Positions 44,212 to 54,213 are shown, counted from the first letter of the stretch. The stretch: 64,000 bases of DNA from Hymenobacter metallicola (GCF_004745645.1 NZ_SRMB01000005.1:372001-436000); one strand, 5' to 3'. Numbers and translations: made by a program. Notes: generated from the sequence alone by a model not told the origin.

Positions 44212-44293
44212 CACGGCCGCATACGCTGCCGGTGGTCCTGGCCGTTTTCAACCTCAGGATGCTTCTCCTTACCTTCTATTCTCTGCCGCTGTG

Positions 44294-45586
44294 ATGATTT
44301 CCGCTGCTTCTGCTCTACCAGCCGCCCCGTCGCGGTTTCGGCCCGTGTATCTGTTCCTCGTACTTGGGCTGTTGCTCACTCAGTTTGCCCAGGCCCAGCA
44401 ACTGCGCGGGGTCGTCATTGACCAGGAAACCAACCAGGTATTACCCTTTGCCAGCGTATCAGTGCCCGGCACCACGCTGGGCACCACCACCAATACCGAG
44501 GGCGAGTTTACCCTGCGCGTGCCCAGTCTGCCCGTAACCCTGCTGATTTCGGAGCTGGGCCACGTGCGCGACACCCTGCGCGTAACCTCGGCCGCCGAGC
44601 CCATCCGGGTGGCTTTGTCCACGGCCAATATCACGCTGCCCGAGGTAAAGATTGGCTCCTACGCCTTCCGCCTCGTCGATAGGGCCTTCCGCCAGCTACA
44701 GCGCAGCTACGGCAAGAAGTTCTACGGCAAGGCGTTCTACCGCCAAACGACCCGCATCGGCGGCGAGCCGACCGAGTTGCAGGAGGTGGTCTGGAATGTG
44801 AAGTCGACCACGGCCCGCATCGAGGGCACCGCCATTGCCCAGGGCCGCTACGCCGCCAAGCAGAGCCTGACCAGCTTCAGCAACTTCTCGCTCTACACCA
44901 AGTCCTACGGCCTCTACGACGCCAACGCCGACACGACCAAGTCGCTGGCGCTGCTGAGCCCCAATGCCGTGAAAAACTACTTGCTCGAGCTCAAAGGCAT
45001 TGTGGCCGGGCCCGACAGCACCAAGGGCGGCATTGCCGAAATCGACTTTGAAACCCGCCCCGAACTCACCAAATACAAGGCCCAGGGCACGGTCTGGATT
45101 GACGTGGACAGCTACAAAGTGGTGCGCTACCGCATGACGACCCCCAACTTCACGGCCTCGACTTCCAACATCAACCAGAAGTTCCGCAACACCAAGCTCG
45201 ACATTGAAATGTCGTTCCAGAACTCGACCGAGGAAATTGCGCCCCTGGAATACATGAAGGTAAACCTGTCCGCCGAGCTGACTTCGCCCGGTAAGCCCGC
45301 CACCCCGCTCACCGTGTCGTCGTTCACCTTTTTCTACGACACCAGCACCACGCCCACCAGCATTCCCTACGCCCGCGTGAGTGTGCAGGACCGCGACCTG
45401 GAGGCCATCAAGAGCATTAAGTACAACCCCGAGTTCTGGGCCAACAATCCGGTGGTAAAGCGCACTCCGGTGGAAGATGAGGTAATTCAGTCGTTCGAGA
45501 AGAAAGGCGCTTTCGGCACAATGGTGCCCAAAGCGGCGGCCAAGCCCGATGTACGCATCGACAGCAATGGCCGCGTTGTCAAGTAA
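44294..45586 (+). CDS. Exported carboxypeptidase-regulatory-like domain protein
   Basis: A 430-residue protein with a signal peptide (residues 1-34, the FLVLGLLLTQFAQAQ end). Residues 37-110 form a carboxypeptidase D regulatory-like sandwich (LRGVVIDQETNQVLPFASVSV, shown here in part as GVVIDQETNQVLPFASV; TTTNTEGEFTL), the same fold as the SusC N-terminus. The rest (about 115-430) is beta-rich and may be a small outer-membrane or periplasmic sandwich, as in many DUF5686-related or TonB-accessory proteins, but no named family is certain. The ATG at 44294 is preferred over GTG at 44291. A promoter and terminator flank it, so it is monocistronic. Confidence 0.75.
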   Translation: MISAASALPAAPSRFRPVYLFLVLGLLLTQFAQAQQLRGVVIDQETNQVLPFASVSVPGTTLGTTTNTEGEFTLRVPSLPVTLLISELGHVRDTLRVTSAAEPIRVALSTANITLPEVKIGSYAFRLVDRAFRQLQRSYGKKFYGKAFYRQTTRIGGEPTELQEVVWNVKSTTARIEGTAIAQGRYAAKQSLTSFSNFSLYTKSYGLYDANADTTKSLALLSPNAVKNYLLELKGIVAGPDSTKGGIAEIDFETRPELTKYKAQGTVWIDVDSYKVVRYRMTTPNFTASTSNINQKFRNTKLDIEMSFQNSTEEIAPLEYMKVNLSAELTSPGKPATPLTVSSFTFFYDTSTTPTSIPYARVSVQDRDLEAIKSIKYNPEFWANNPVVKRTPVEDEVIQSFEKKGAFGTMVPKAAAKPDVRIDSNGRVVK

Positions 45587-45606
45587 CGGAGTTCTGAACT
45601 GCCCAC

Positions 45607-45641
45607 AAAAAAGCCCCGGAAGCAACCTCCGGGGCTTTTTT
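45607..45641. terminator. Bidirectional terminator between convergent genes
   Basis: AAAAAAGCCCCGGA, loop, TCCGGGGC and TTTTTT. Serves the gene ending at 45586 and the convergent SDR gene. Confidence 0.92.
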
Positions 45642-45665
45642 GTGGGGTAATGCAAGCTTCTTGCG

Positions 45666-46382
45666 CTACGGATTAGTGCTCCACATGCCGGCTTCCTTGA
45701 TAAAGATGCGGCGGCTGAGCTTGAGCTGGGAAATAATGAACTCGGCCAGGTCCTCGGGCTGCATCACCTTTTCGGGGTTGCCGTCGGTCAGGTTGTTGCC
45801 GATGGCCAGCTCGGTGGCTACGGTGCTGGGCGTCAGGGCCGACACCCGGATATTCTGCTTGCGTACCTCCTGCATCAGCGACTCGGTGAGGCCCAGAATG
45901 GCAAATTTGGAGGCGCTGTAGGCACTGGTCGTAGCCGCCCCGCGCTGGCCGGCGGTAGAGGCAATGTTGATAATGTCGCCGGTTTCGCGGGCTATCATCT
46001 GGGGCAGCACGGCCCGGGTGGTGTAGTAGGTGCCCAGCAGGTTTACCTGAATGATATGCTCCCACTCGGCCGGCTCCATATCGACGAGCTTGGCAAAAGT
46101 GCCGATGCCGGCGTTGTTGATCAGGATGTCGATGGTGCCCAGGGCTTCCAGAGCCTGGGCCACGGCGGCTTCTACGGCGAGGCGGTCGGCTACGTCGGCC
46201 GTGACGACCACGGCTTTCACGCCCAGCGCCTCAATTTCTTGGGCTACTTCCCGCAGCTGGCTTTCGGTGCGGGCCAGCAGGGCCACATGTACGCCTTCCC
46301 GGGCCAGGGCTAGGGCTACGGCCCGGCCAATTCCTTTCCCGGCTCCCGTTACCAGGGCTGTTTTTCCGGCTATTGCTTGCAT
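45666..46382 (-). CDS. Short-chain dehydrogenase/reductase (FabG-like)
   Basis: A 238-residue NAD(P)-dependent oxidoreductase. ATG at 46382 ([13 protein letters not shown]) is the fitting start; the ORF extends 23 codons upstream without sense. Cofactor motif TGAGKGIG (about 12-19), structural NNAG (INNAGIG), and catalytic Ser, Tyr155 and Lys159 in [18 protein letters not shown] (as AYSASK). It resembles 3-ketoacyl-ACP reductases and other FabG-like classical SDRs, but the true substrate is open. Upstream of it on the same strand is the MarR/GNAT gene at a 96-base gap. Confidence 0.92.
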   Translation of the reverse strand: MQAIAGKTALVTGAGKGIGRAVALALAREGVHVALLARTESQLREVAQEIEALGVKAVVVTADVADRLAVEAAVAQALEALGTIDILINNAGIGTFAKLVDMEPAEWEHIIQVNLLGTYYTTRAVLPQMIARETGDIINIASTAGQRGAATTSAYSASKFAILGLTESLMQEVRKQNIRVSALTPSTVATELAIGNNLTDGNPEKVMQPEDLAEFIISQLKLSRRIFIKEAGMWSTNP

Positions 46383-46478
46383 CGCAAATGAGTTGAAATG
46401 AATGATAGGGTTGTATAACCGGGAACGGGCGTTGGGGTTGTCGGCTGGCAAAAGAAAGGTAGATTTCAGCCCGCCGGG

Positions 46479-47432
46479 TCAACTGCTCAAAGGCAGTTCC
46501 ATCTGAATATTGCACCGCTCGTAGGGCGAAGGCGGGCCCGATACGGTTTTGCGAAAACCCAGCTTGTGGTACAGGTTCAGGGCGGGCCCAAGCTTGGTGT
46601 TGCTTTCCAGATACAGCCGCCGCGCTCCTAGCTCCCGGGCCCGGGCCACGGCGGCCTCTCCCAGCCGCTGCCCGATGCCCAGCCCCTGCGCCGCCGGCGA
46701 CACCGCCATTTTGGCTAGCTCAAACGTGGCGTCCGGCATCTTAATCAGGGCGCAGGTCCCTACGATCCGGCCCTGGTGCTGGGCCAGCAGAATGTGCCCG
46801 CCCGGCCGCAGGATGTAGTCGTCGGGGTGGTTCAGCGACTTCAGGTCGGTTTCCTCCAGGCGGAAGTACCGCTCTATCCACTCGGCGTTGAGGCGCTTAA
46901 AGTCGGGCTGGTGCTGGGGAGTATAGTCCAGAATCTGCACCTGAGCAGCTACCCGCTGGTCGCGGATGGTTTTGACCCGGCTGGCCAGGCTCTGGCGCGA
47001 CAAGGCATACTCCATTTCTCCGATGGCCAGCCACAGGTTGTGCCGGGTGTCGGCCAGCAGCTCTTCGGTGGCCTGGCGCACATCGGCCGCCTGCTGCTGC
47101 AGGGTAGGCCACAGGTCGGCCCCCGACGGCGTGAGCGTTACCAGGCTGCGGCGCTGATCGGCTTCCCCGCGCTGCACCTGTACCAAGCCGTGCTTAGTCA
47201 ATTCTTTTAAGACCTGACTGACGGCCGCATGCGTGTGGCCGATGCGTTCCGCAATTTCGCCCACGTGCAGATCGGGCGTAGATGCCACGGTGTAGAAAAC
47301 CGGAAACCAGCGGGGCTCGAAAGGCACGTGGTACAGGGCATAAACTGCGGCCGCCTGGGTGGTCATTTGCTCGCTGAGGCGGCGCAGGCGGCTTCCCAGG
47401 GCCGCCGGCCCGAGTTGTTCAAAAAAGTCCAT
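46479..47432 (-). CDS. MarR-family regulator fused to a GNAT acetyltransferase
   Basis: A 317-residue fusion. Residues 5-145 are a MarR winged helix (HVGEIAERIGHTHAAVSQVLKELTKHGLVQ given here by its core HTHAAVSQVLKELTKHGLV; RGEADQRRSLVTLTPSG), which usually binds palindromic operators and releases them on small-molecule or modification signals. Residues of about 165-310 are a GNAT acetyltransferase with the acetyl-CoA loop QGLGIGQRL and LYLESNTKLGPALNLYHKLGF (as NTKLGPALNLYHKLGF). Start at 47432 gives MDFFEQLGP and avoids a long, meaningless upstream stretch. A perfect palindrome sits 22 bases before the start, so self-repression is likely. The same fusion is known in other bacteria; acceptor unknown. 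Confidence 0.9.
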   Translation of the reverse strand: MDFFEQLGPAALGSRLRRLSEQMTTQAAAVYALYHVPFEPRWFPVFYTVASTPDLHVGEIAERIGHTHAAVSQVLKELTKHGLVQVQRGEADQRRSLVTLTPSGADLWPTLQQQAADVRQATEELLADTRHNLWLAIGEMEYALSRQSLASRVKTIRDQRVAAQVQILDYTPQHQPDFKRLNAEWIERYFRLEETDLKSLNHPDDYILRPGGHILLAQHQGRIVGTCALIKMPDATFELAKMAVSPAAQGLGIGQRLGEAAVARARELGARRLYLESNTKLGPALNLYHKLGFRKTVSGPPSPYERCNIQMELPLSS

Positions 47433-47453
47433 GGTGCAAGTGTAAGCATTTGT

Positions 47454-47465
47454 GTAAGTACTTAC
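47454..47465. promoter_or_regulatory. Palindromic operator, probably of the MarR/GNAT regulator
   Basis: GTAAGTACTTAC, a perfect 12-base palindrome, with flanks TTTGT and AAAAT. It lies just upstream of the MarR/GNAT start (47432) and about 150 bases before the DUF885 gene, so it could control both divergent genes. Assignment to this regulator is inference from position. Confidence 0.6.
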
Positions 47466-47615
47466 AAAATATATTGAGGCTACTACGTACACGCTCTCTT
47501 GGGGCTGATGCACCGGGGGAAAGCGCACTGCCCGGCGCAGCTTTAAAGCCGGGCCGCTGTCTTTTCGCCCCAAAGGCTTTACCTTCCCACCTCAACCTTC
47601 ACACATTCTTTTGGA

Positions 47616-49493
47616 ATGAAAAAACTTGCTCTGGGCGGCCTGCTCGCCTGTGCGCTGCTGGCTTCCTGCAACCAGCAGAAAACCACCGACCAAAACACAA
47701 CCACCGAGAGCGGGGGCGCCGAAGCCAAGGACCTGCCCAGCTTGTTCAGCAACTACTGGGAAGAGCAGTCCAAGCTGTTTCCGCTGAGCGCCACAGCCCA
47801 GGGCGACAACCGCTACAACGACCAGCTGCCCAACGACCAGACCCGGGCTTTCCGCAACGGCCTGCAGGAGTTTTACCAGCGCTACCTCACCCAGCTCCAG
47901 CAGTTTGACCGCGCCCAGCTGTCGGAAAACGACCGGGTGAGCTACGACATTTTCCAGTACGACCTGCAGATGCGCCTCGATGGGCTGAAGCAGAATATCG
48001 TGGTGGGCGGCGACTATCCTAACAGCTGGATGATACCGTTCAGTCAGTTTGGTGGCCTGCCCATTTCGTTGGGGCAGTTCGGCTCGGGAACGGGGGCGCA
48101 GCCCTTCAAAACCACCCAGGATTACGACAACTGGCTGGGCCGGGTGCATCGCTTCCCGGTGTGGGCCGATTCGGCCATCAGCAATTTTCGTCAGGGCATG
48201 AAAGCGGGAGTGGTGCTGCCCCGGGCCCTGGTGCAAAAGATGATTCCCCAGATGCGGGATTTGGTCGTGACGGATGCCGCCAAGTCCTTGTTCTACGGCC
48301 CGGTCAATGCCTTTCCCAAAGACTTCAGCGTAGCCGACCGCAAGCGAATTTCCTCGGCCTACCAGGAGGCGGTTCTGACGGAGTTGTCGCCGACGTATAA
48401 GAAGCTGGCCGATTTTCTGGAAACAGAATACTTGCCCAAATCCCGCCCCAGCACTGGTAGTAGCGCCCTGCCTAACGGCCCAGAGCAGTACCGGTTCCTG
48501 GTGAAGTTCTGGACCACGACCGACAAAACGCCCGAGGAAATCTACCAGACCGGCCTGGCGGAAGTAAAGCGGATTCGCGCGGAAATGGAGCGGGTCAAAA
48601 CCCAGGTGGGCTTCCAGGGCGACCTGCCGGCTTTCTTCCAGTACCTGAAGACCGACCAGAAATTCATGCCCTACAAAACGCCCGACCAGGTGCTCGGGGC
48701 TTTCCGTAATATTCAGGCTAAGATTGACCCCAATCTGAAGAAGATGTTTGGCCGGGTACCCAAAACCGGCTTCGAAATCCGGCAGACGGAAGCTTTCCGG
48801 GCTGCCTCGGCTTCGGCTGAGTACAACCAGGGCACGCCCGACGGCTCCCGGCCCGGTATCTTCTACGTGCCTATCCTGGACGCCAAGACCTTCAACACCA
48901 CCTCGGGCATGGAGTCGTTGTTTTTGCACGAAGCCATTCCCGGCCACCACTACCAAGTGTCGTTGCAGCAGGAAAATGAGCAGCTGCCGAAGTTTCGCCG
49001 CTTTGCCTGGTACGGGGCCATGGGCGAAGGGTGGGCGCTCTACACCGAGAGCCTGGGCAAAGAGTTGGGCCTCTACACTGACCCGTATCAATATATGGGG
49101 GCCCTGGGCGACGAAATTCACCGGGCCATTCGCCTCGTGGTCGACGTGGGCATGCACACCAAGAACATGACCCGCGAGCAGGCCATCCAGTACATGATGA
49201 CCAACGAGGCCATCAGCGAGCAGGGCGCTACGGCCGAAATTGAGCGGTATATGGCTATTCCGGGCCAGGCGTTGAGTTACAAGATCGGGCAGCTCAAGAT
49301 TCGGGAGCTGCGCGAGAAGTACCGCACTCAATTAGCCGCCGGGGCTTCGGGCAAGCTGCGCGAGAAGTATCCGCGTCAGAATGCCGAGCACTTCAGCCTA
49401 AGTGCCTTCCACGACGAACTACTCAAGGACGGGGTAATGCCGCTGTCGGTGCTGGAGCGCAAAATGGATGACTGGGCCGCTGACCAGAAGTAG
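47616..49493 (+). CDS. DUF885 lipoprotein (peptidase-like, HEAIPGHH)
   Basis: A 625-residue lipoprotein (MKKLALGGLLACALLASC, lipobox LASC) with the DUF885 fold, a putative metallopeptidase family. The core motif is FLHEAIPGHHYQ with His438, Glu439, His444 and His445, followed by GEGWALYTE, which together should bind zinc. Before it lie ARALVQKMI-like helices and FETEYLP; near the end FHDELLKDGVMPLSVLE. Length matches DUF885 proteins of Bacteroidota. It diverges from the MarR/GNAT gene, sharing its control region; a short TTnT-like promoter element TACCTTCC is near 47580. Peptide or ester substrate is unknown. Confidence 0.9.
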   Translation: MKKLALGGLLACALLASCNQQKTTDQNTTTESGGAEAKDLPSLFSNYWEEQSKLFPLSATAQGDNRYNDQLPNDQTRAFRNGLQEFYQRYLTQLQQFDRAQLSENDRVSYDIFQYDLQMRLDGLKQNIVVGGDYPNSWMIPFSQFGGLPISLGQFGSGTGAQPFKTTQDYDNWLGRVHRFPVWADSAISNFRQGMKAGVVLPRALVQKMIPQMRDLVVTDAAKSLFYGPVNAFPKDFSVADRKRISSAYQEAVLTELSPTYKKLADFLETEYLPKSRPSTGSSALPNGPEQYRFLVKFWTTTDKTPEEIYQTGLAEVKRIRAEMERVKTQVGFQGDLPAFFQYLKTDQKFMPYKTPDQVLGAFRNIQAKIDPNLKKMFGRVPKTGFEIRQTEAFRAASASAEYNQGTPDGSRPGIFYVPILDAKTFNTTSGMESLFLHEAIPGHHYQVSLQQENEQLPKFRRFAWYGAMGEGWALYTESLGKELGLYTDPYQYMGALGDEIHRAIRLVVDVGMHTKNMTREQAIQYMMTNEAISEQGATAEIERYMAIPGQALSYKIGQLKIRELREKYRTQLAAGASGKLREKYPRQNAEHFSLSAFHDELLKDGVMPLSVLERKMDDWAADQK

Positions 49494-49509
49494 GCCGATG
49501 CGCTTGAAC

Positions 49510-49540
49510 AAAAGGGGTGCCCATCGGGTGCCCCTTTTTT
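49510..49540 (+). terminator. Terminator of the DUF885 gene
   Basis: AAAAGGGGTGCCC, loop ATC, GGGTGCCCC (two wobble pairs) and TTTTTT. Confidence 0.88.
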
Positions 49541-49951
49541 AGTTGGGTAGTTTGTTCGTGTCTGAATACCTCTAATCACTAGAGTAGCTGATACTTGGGT
49601 TATAAGAATACGATTGAATAAAACCTAGAAAATAGTACGTGGTATGACGGCAGCGAAATTTTGCTGGTGAGCCTGATTCCTGCATATTTTTCACTGGAAT
49701 CAATCAGATATAAGACATTTAAGTAGTGAAAAGCCTGCCTATACTGATGTATCTACATATGTAAGTAAGGCTTTAGTAATAAGCAGCGGTCTAACTTCTG
49801 CCAACCACAATTGCAATATAGCAAGAATGCTATAAGTAGTGTGGGCTAGGGTTTAAAACCCTGAAAATCATGCAGTAGCTTTGCACTGTCGAGCTGTGGA
49901 TACTGGTGGGCACAGTCGACATTTCGCTCTGCTTGCCGCCTGACACATCTA
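49541..49951. other. AT-rich intergenic region before the large adhesin gene
   Basis: 410 bases, AT-rich, with no gene seen. A hairpin-like AAGCCT ... AGGCTT pair lies at about 49731-49772. The promoter of the next gene is at its right end (see separate entry). Confidence 0.5.
49852..49883 (+). promoter_or_regulatory. Bacteroidota-type promoter of the large adhesin gene
   Basis: TAGCTTTG at 49876-49883 is a perfect -7 element and TTTA at 49852-49855 a -33-like element 20 bases upstream. The transcript would start near 49890, giving a 60-base leader to the ATG at 49951. Confidence 0.65.
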
Positions 49952-52900
49952 TGCGCATTTTTACTTTTACTGGCGGGCTCAGTCGAGTCCTGAGCCAACG
50001 GGTTTGGCGTGACCACACAGCCCAACACTTTCTAGCCGTGCTGCTGCTATTACCCGCTTTCGGGGCCGTGGCCCAACGGGCCAGGGGGATAGACGGTAAC
50101 CGTACGGTGGCATCTGGTACGGTCGTCGTCAATGAATACGCTAAGGTTACGGCCGATGCGGCGGCCGGTACCACTGCCCTTACCGTGGCCAGCAACACGC
50201 TGAATGCCAACAGCCGCTTTCCCGGTCCCCTCACGCAGGGCGACCTGATTATGCTGATTCAGATGCAAGGGGCCAGCATCAACACCACTGATGGTGCCAG
50301 TTATGGTGCGGTAACAGCGTATAACAACGCCGGCCGCTACGAAATTCTGGAAGTAGCTGCGGTTTCCGGTACAACAGGCATCACCCTTACCTGTGGTCTG
50401 AAGTACAGCTATACGGCCGCGGGCCAGGCGCAGGTAGTGCGTCTGCCGCGTTTTAGCACGCTCACCGTCAACAGCGGGGCCACCATCAGTGCTACCGCCT
50501 GGGACCGTACCAGCGGCGTGGGTGGCGTGCTGGCCATGGAGGTAGCCAACGGCACCACCCTCAACGGGACTATCAACGCTACCGGCCTGGGTTTTCGGGG
50601 TGGCGTGCTCGACAATTCTTCTGATGCCAGCAACGTCTACGTAACGGGCTACCGAGGCTTGGCTCCCGAATACGGGGCTGAAAAAGGGGAGGGCATTGCC
50701 GGTTTTCAAGCCGACTACGACGCCCTGAACGGCCGCTACGGCCGCGGTGCTGCTGCCAACGGCGGCGGGGGCGGCAATTCCCACAACGCGGCGGGCGGCG
50801 GCGGGTCCAATGTAGGCGCTACTGCCTGGACCGGCACCGGCAACCCCGACCGGGGCGCCTCCAATGCGTATGACGCTGCCTGGAATCTGGAGAGCCCCGG
50901 CTTTGCCACCACGGTGTCATCGGGTGGGGGCCGTGGGGGCTATAGCTACGCCTCCAGCAACCAGGATGCCCTAACGGTAGCCCCCGGCAATAACAGCTGG
51001 GGTGGCAACAATCGACAAAATACCGGCGGCTTTGGCGGCCGGCCGCTCGATACCCGTGGCCGTCTGTACTTGGGCGGCGGGGGCGGCGCCGGCGACGGAA
51101 ACAATAGCGTATCAACCTCGGGCGGTAACGGCGGGGGGGTAGTATACCTGCTCACGGGCGGAGCCGTGGCCGGGTCGGGCTCTATTCAGGCCAACGGGAG
51201 TACGGGTGTGCGAGCCGGCAACATCGCCACCTCGGGAGGCACCGACGCAGCCGGCGGCGGGGGCGGCGGGGGCAGCATTGTGCTTCACGTGAGCGGTACC
51301 ATCACCGGAATTACGGCCAGCGCCCAGGGTGGCACTGGCGGCTCGCAGCGCGACGCTGGCGTCGAGTCAGAAGGCCCGGGCGGCGGCGGGGGCGGCGGAT
51401 TGATATCGTTTACCAATAGCCCCGGAACCAACTTCACGGCGCAGGTACTGGGCGGCGTGAACGGAACGACCTCCTCGACGGCCCTGACGGAGTTTGTTGC
51501 CAATGGTGCTACCCGCGGCGGCGACGGCCTAACGCAAATCATTCTCTACAACGAGCAGTGCGCCGTGGCCGACGTCAGCACGACGCTGGAGCCCCTGAGC
51601 AATCCAACTCTGGCTGGCCAGCCCGGTGGTTTCACCGCTACCTTTGCAAACGCCGGCCCGGCGGGAGCCAACGAGGTAATAGCACAAGTGCAGTTACCAG
51701 CCGGGCTGACGATGCTGTCTATTTCCAATGGGGGCAGTTACGATTTCGCGACGGGCTTGGTGACCTACCCCAACCTGAGCATGCTACCCAGCGGCCCGTC
51801 GCTCGTGTCGGTTATCCGCTTTGTGACGCCCCCAAGCGGTCCGATAACGGCCTCATCCTCTATTTCGACTACTACCGGGCAGGGTAGCAATACCAATCCG
51901 GATGCGGCTAATGCTTCCTTCAACGTGACCCCGGTGGCCGATGTCACAACCTCTATTGTGGGCTCCGGGGTACTGGGGCAGGGACAGGCTTCGGGTACTT
52001 TCGCCGTGAACTTCACCAATAACGGCCCGTCATCGGCGGCCAATGTGGCGCAGTCCGTGACGTTGCCTGTCGGTAGCACGGCAGTTTCGGCGCCGGGGGC
52101 GCAGTCGGTTGTCACAAATACTAACAACACGGTAACCATCACCTATCCGCCGGCAGCTACGCTGGGGAGTGGCTTGACCAACACGTTCCAGTTCAGCTTT
52201 ACGGCTCCTCCTACTACAGGCTCAGTTAGCCTGGTGAGCAACACCGGCACCAGCACCAACCAGGGAGCCAATGCGGCGGCCGACCAGTTTACCTTCAACG
52301 CGACAGTAACCAGCGCTACGGCCGAGCTTCAAGCTGGTATTACGGCTGCGTCCAACTCGATTCTCTCCGGACAGGAAGGCTCGTTTAACGTGGTTTTCCG
52401 CAACAACGGCGCCGACGGAGCTTTCAATGTAGTTGCCCAGGTGCAGCTGCCCGCGGGCCTGGTGCTGACCGATGCGGCGGGCGGCTCCTACGACCAAAGC
52501 ACCGGCAAGCTTACGTTCCCTGGCTTGACCACGCTGAGCAATGGGGCTACTTTCTCGCCGGTAATTAAGTTTAACGGTTCGGTTACTGGAGGCACCGTTA
52601 CGGCTACCGCTTCTATTACTTCGGGCGCTTTCGACTCGAATACAAACAACAACTCGGCTACGGCCAGCATCATGGTGACGCCCACGGCCGACGTGGTGAC
52701 GACCATCAGCGGCCCGGCTACGGCGGCCGCCGGCTCGGCCGTAACCTACGTGGCCAGGGTGCAGAACAATGGCCCTTCGGCAGCCACCAGCGTGGCGCCC
52801 ACGGTACAGTTGCCCAAAGCCCTGTTGTCGTGGACGCTGCCCTCGGGAGCCAGCTACGACGTGAACACCGGCATTGTAACCCTGCCTCCAATTAATTCCC

Positions 52901-54165
52901 TGGCTAACGGCAGCTCCCAGGACTTTTCTATCACCTTCACGTTGCCCAACAACAACCAGCCTGTAAGTGGGCAAGCCCGGAACACGGCCGGTACCAACGA
53001 CGCCGCGGCTCCCAACAACAACGGCAGCCAGCCTGTGGCCAACGTAACAACCACCGTGACCCTGCCTGCCGGCACCTGCGCCGGCACTACGTTCAACGGG
53101 CAGTCGGCGACGCGGGGACTGTATGCCGAGTACTTCAAAGGCTATTTCAACGACAACTTCTCGTACTTCAACACCACCCCGAGCCTTACCCGCAGCATAG
53201 CCAACGTGAACTACACCAACCGCAACGGCTGGGGCGACATCACGACGGCCATTAACTCGGGCACGGCCGCCGACCCCGACAACTACTCGTCGCGGATGCG
53301 GGGCTACATCACCATTACCACCGGGGGCACTTACACCTTCTCGCTCTACAGCGACGATGCTGCCTGGCTGTGGGTGGGCAACAACGCCCGGGACGCCTCC
53401 TTGCAGGCTTCCAAAGCGGTGGTAGACGCCCGCGGCGCGCACAGTGCGGCTACTTATACGGGTACCGTTACGCTGGCGCCCGGCACCTATCCGGTGCAGT
53501 TGCTCTACGGCGAAGCCGGTGGCGACAACGTGCTGACCTTCTCCTACAGTGGCCCCGACACAGGGGGGGCTACCCAGGTGGTACCCAGCTCGGTGCTGTG
53601 CTCTACGCAATTTGGCGGCCCGCTCCCCGTTGAGCTGACCCGCTTTACGGCCGTTGCCGTCGACTTAGACACCCAGCTTGACTGGACTACGGCGCAGGAA
53701 CAAAACAGCGCCTATTTTGAAGTAGAGCGCTCCGTAGCTGGCCAGCCTTTTGGTGCTATTGGTCGGGTGGCGGCCCAAGGGAATTCCACCCAGCTTCGCC
53801 GGTATAGCTACCAGGATGCTGGCGCGGCCCGGGTGGCAGCTACCGTCTACTACCGTCTCAAGCAGGTTGATCAGAATGGCACAGTGGCCTACTCGCCGGT
53901 CCGTACTGTCCAGTTTGATGCAACTCCGCAATTTTCCGTAGCTCCCAATCCAGCCACCGACCTGCTTCAGGTGCGCTATACTGATGCTACCGGGCCGGCT
54001 ACGGCCACAATCTATACGGTGCTGGGCCAGCCAGTGCTTAGCCAGGTGCTAAGCCCCAGCGGAAAGACCGATCTGGATGTGCGCAGCCTACCGGCGGGTA
54101 GCTACGTGCTCCGCCTGGTATCCGCGCAGGGCAAGGTGCGAAGTGTACGTGTTGTGAAGCACTAA
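49951..54165 (+). CDS. Large secreted adhesin-like protein: Gly-rich, four DUF11 repeats, PA14, T9SS domain
   Basis: A 1,404-residue exported protein. ATG at 49951 leads a long signal region (SQRVWRDHTAQHFLAVLLLLPAFGAVAQ, cut near AVAQ). Residues of about 60-535 are Gly-rich, beta-helix-like and low in complexity (GGGGGNSH, GGGGGGGS, GGGGAGDG). Four DUF11-type beta-sandwich repeats follow at about 535-660, 662-785, 787-908 and 910-1040. A PA14 domain, often glycan-binding, covers about 1052-1210 (GLYAEYFKGYF, FSLYSDDAAWLWVG). From about 1220 there is an Ig-like stretch (LPVELTRFTA, TTAQEQNSAYFEVERS) and a T9SS C-terminal domain (SVAPNPATDLLQV, SLPAGSYVLRLV). Likely surface adhesion or carbohydrate binding; inferred from domains. 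Confidence 0.9.
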   Translation: MRIFTFTGGLSRVLSQRVWRDHTAQHFLAVLLLLPAFGAVAQRARGIDGNRTVASGTVVVNEYAKVTADAAAGTTALTVASNTLNANSRFPGPLTQGDLIMLIQMQGASINTTDGASYGAVTAYNNAGRYEILEVAAVSGTTGITLTCGLKYSYTAAGQAQVVRLPRFSTLTVNSGATISATAWDRTSGVGGVLAMEVANGTTLNGTINATGLGFRGGVLDNSSDASNVYVTGYRGLAPEYGAEKGEGIAGFQADYDALNGRYGRGAAANGGGGGNSHNAAGGGGSNVGATAWTGTGNPDRGASNAYDAAWNLESPGFATTVSSGGGRGGYSYASSNQDALTVAPGNNSWGGNNRQNTGGFGGRPLDTRGRLYLGGGGGAGDGNNSVSTSGGNGGGVVYLLTGGAVAGSGSIQANGSTGVRAGNIATSGGTDAAGGGGGGGSIVLHVSGTITGITASAQGGTGGSQRDAGVESEGPGGGGGGGLISFTNSPGTNFTAQVLGGVNGTTSSTALTEFVANGATRGGDGLTQIILYNEQCAVADVSTTLEPLSNPTLAGQPGGFTATFANAGPAGANEVIAQVQLPAGLTMLSISNGGSYDFATGLVTYPNLSMLPSGPSLVSVIRFVTPPSGPITASSSISTTTGQGSNTNPDAANASFNVTPVADVTTSIVGSGVLGQGQASGTFAVNFTNNGPSSAANVAQSVTLPVGSTAVSAPGAQSVVTNTNNTVTITYPPAATLGSGLTNTFQFSFTAPPTTGSVSLVSNTGTSTNQGANAAADQFTFNATVTSATAELQAGITAASNSILSGQEGSFNVVFRNNGADGAFNVVAQVQLPAGLVLTDAAGGSYDQSTGKLTFPGLTTLSNGATFSPVIKFNGSVTGGTVTATASITSGAFDSNTNNNSATASIMVTPTADVVTTISGPATAAAGSAVTYVARVQNNGPSAATSVAPTVQLPKALLSWTLPSGASYDVNTGIVTLPPINSLANGSSQDFSITFTLPNNNQPVSGQARNTAGTNDAAAPNNNGSQPVANVTTTVTLPAGTCAGTTFNGQSATRGLYAEYFKGYFNDNFSYFNTTPSLTRSIANVNYTNRNGWGDITTAINSGTAADPDNYSSRMRGYITITTGGTYTFSLYSDDAAWLWVGNNARDASLQASKAVVDARGAHSAATYTGTVTLAPGTYPVQLLYGEAGGDNVLTFSYSGPDTGGATQVVPSSVLCSTQFGGPLPVELTRFTAVAVDLDTQLDWTTAQEQNSAYFEVERSVAGQPFGAIGRVAAQGNSTQLRRYSYQDAGAARVAATVYYRLKQVDQNGTVAYSPVRTVQFDATPQFSVAPNPATDLLQVRYTDATGPATATIYTVLGQPVLSQVLSPSGKTDLDVRSLPAGSYVLRLVSAQGKVRSVRVVKH

Positions 54166-54213
54166 GAAGGTAACGGCAATCAACCTGCTTTCTGGGGTTG
54201 ATGCCAGCTTAGA

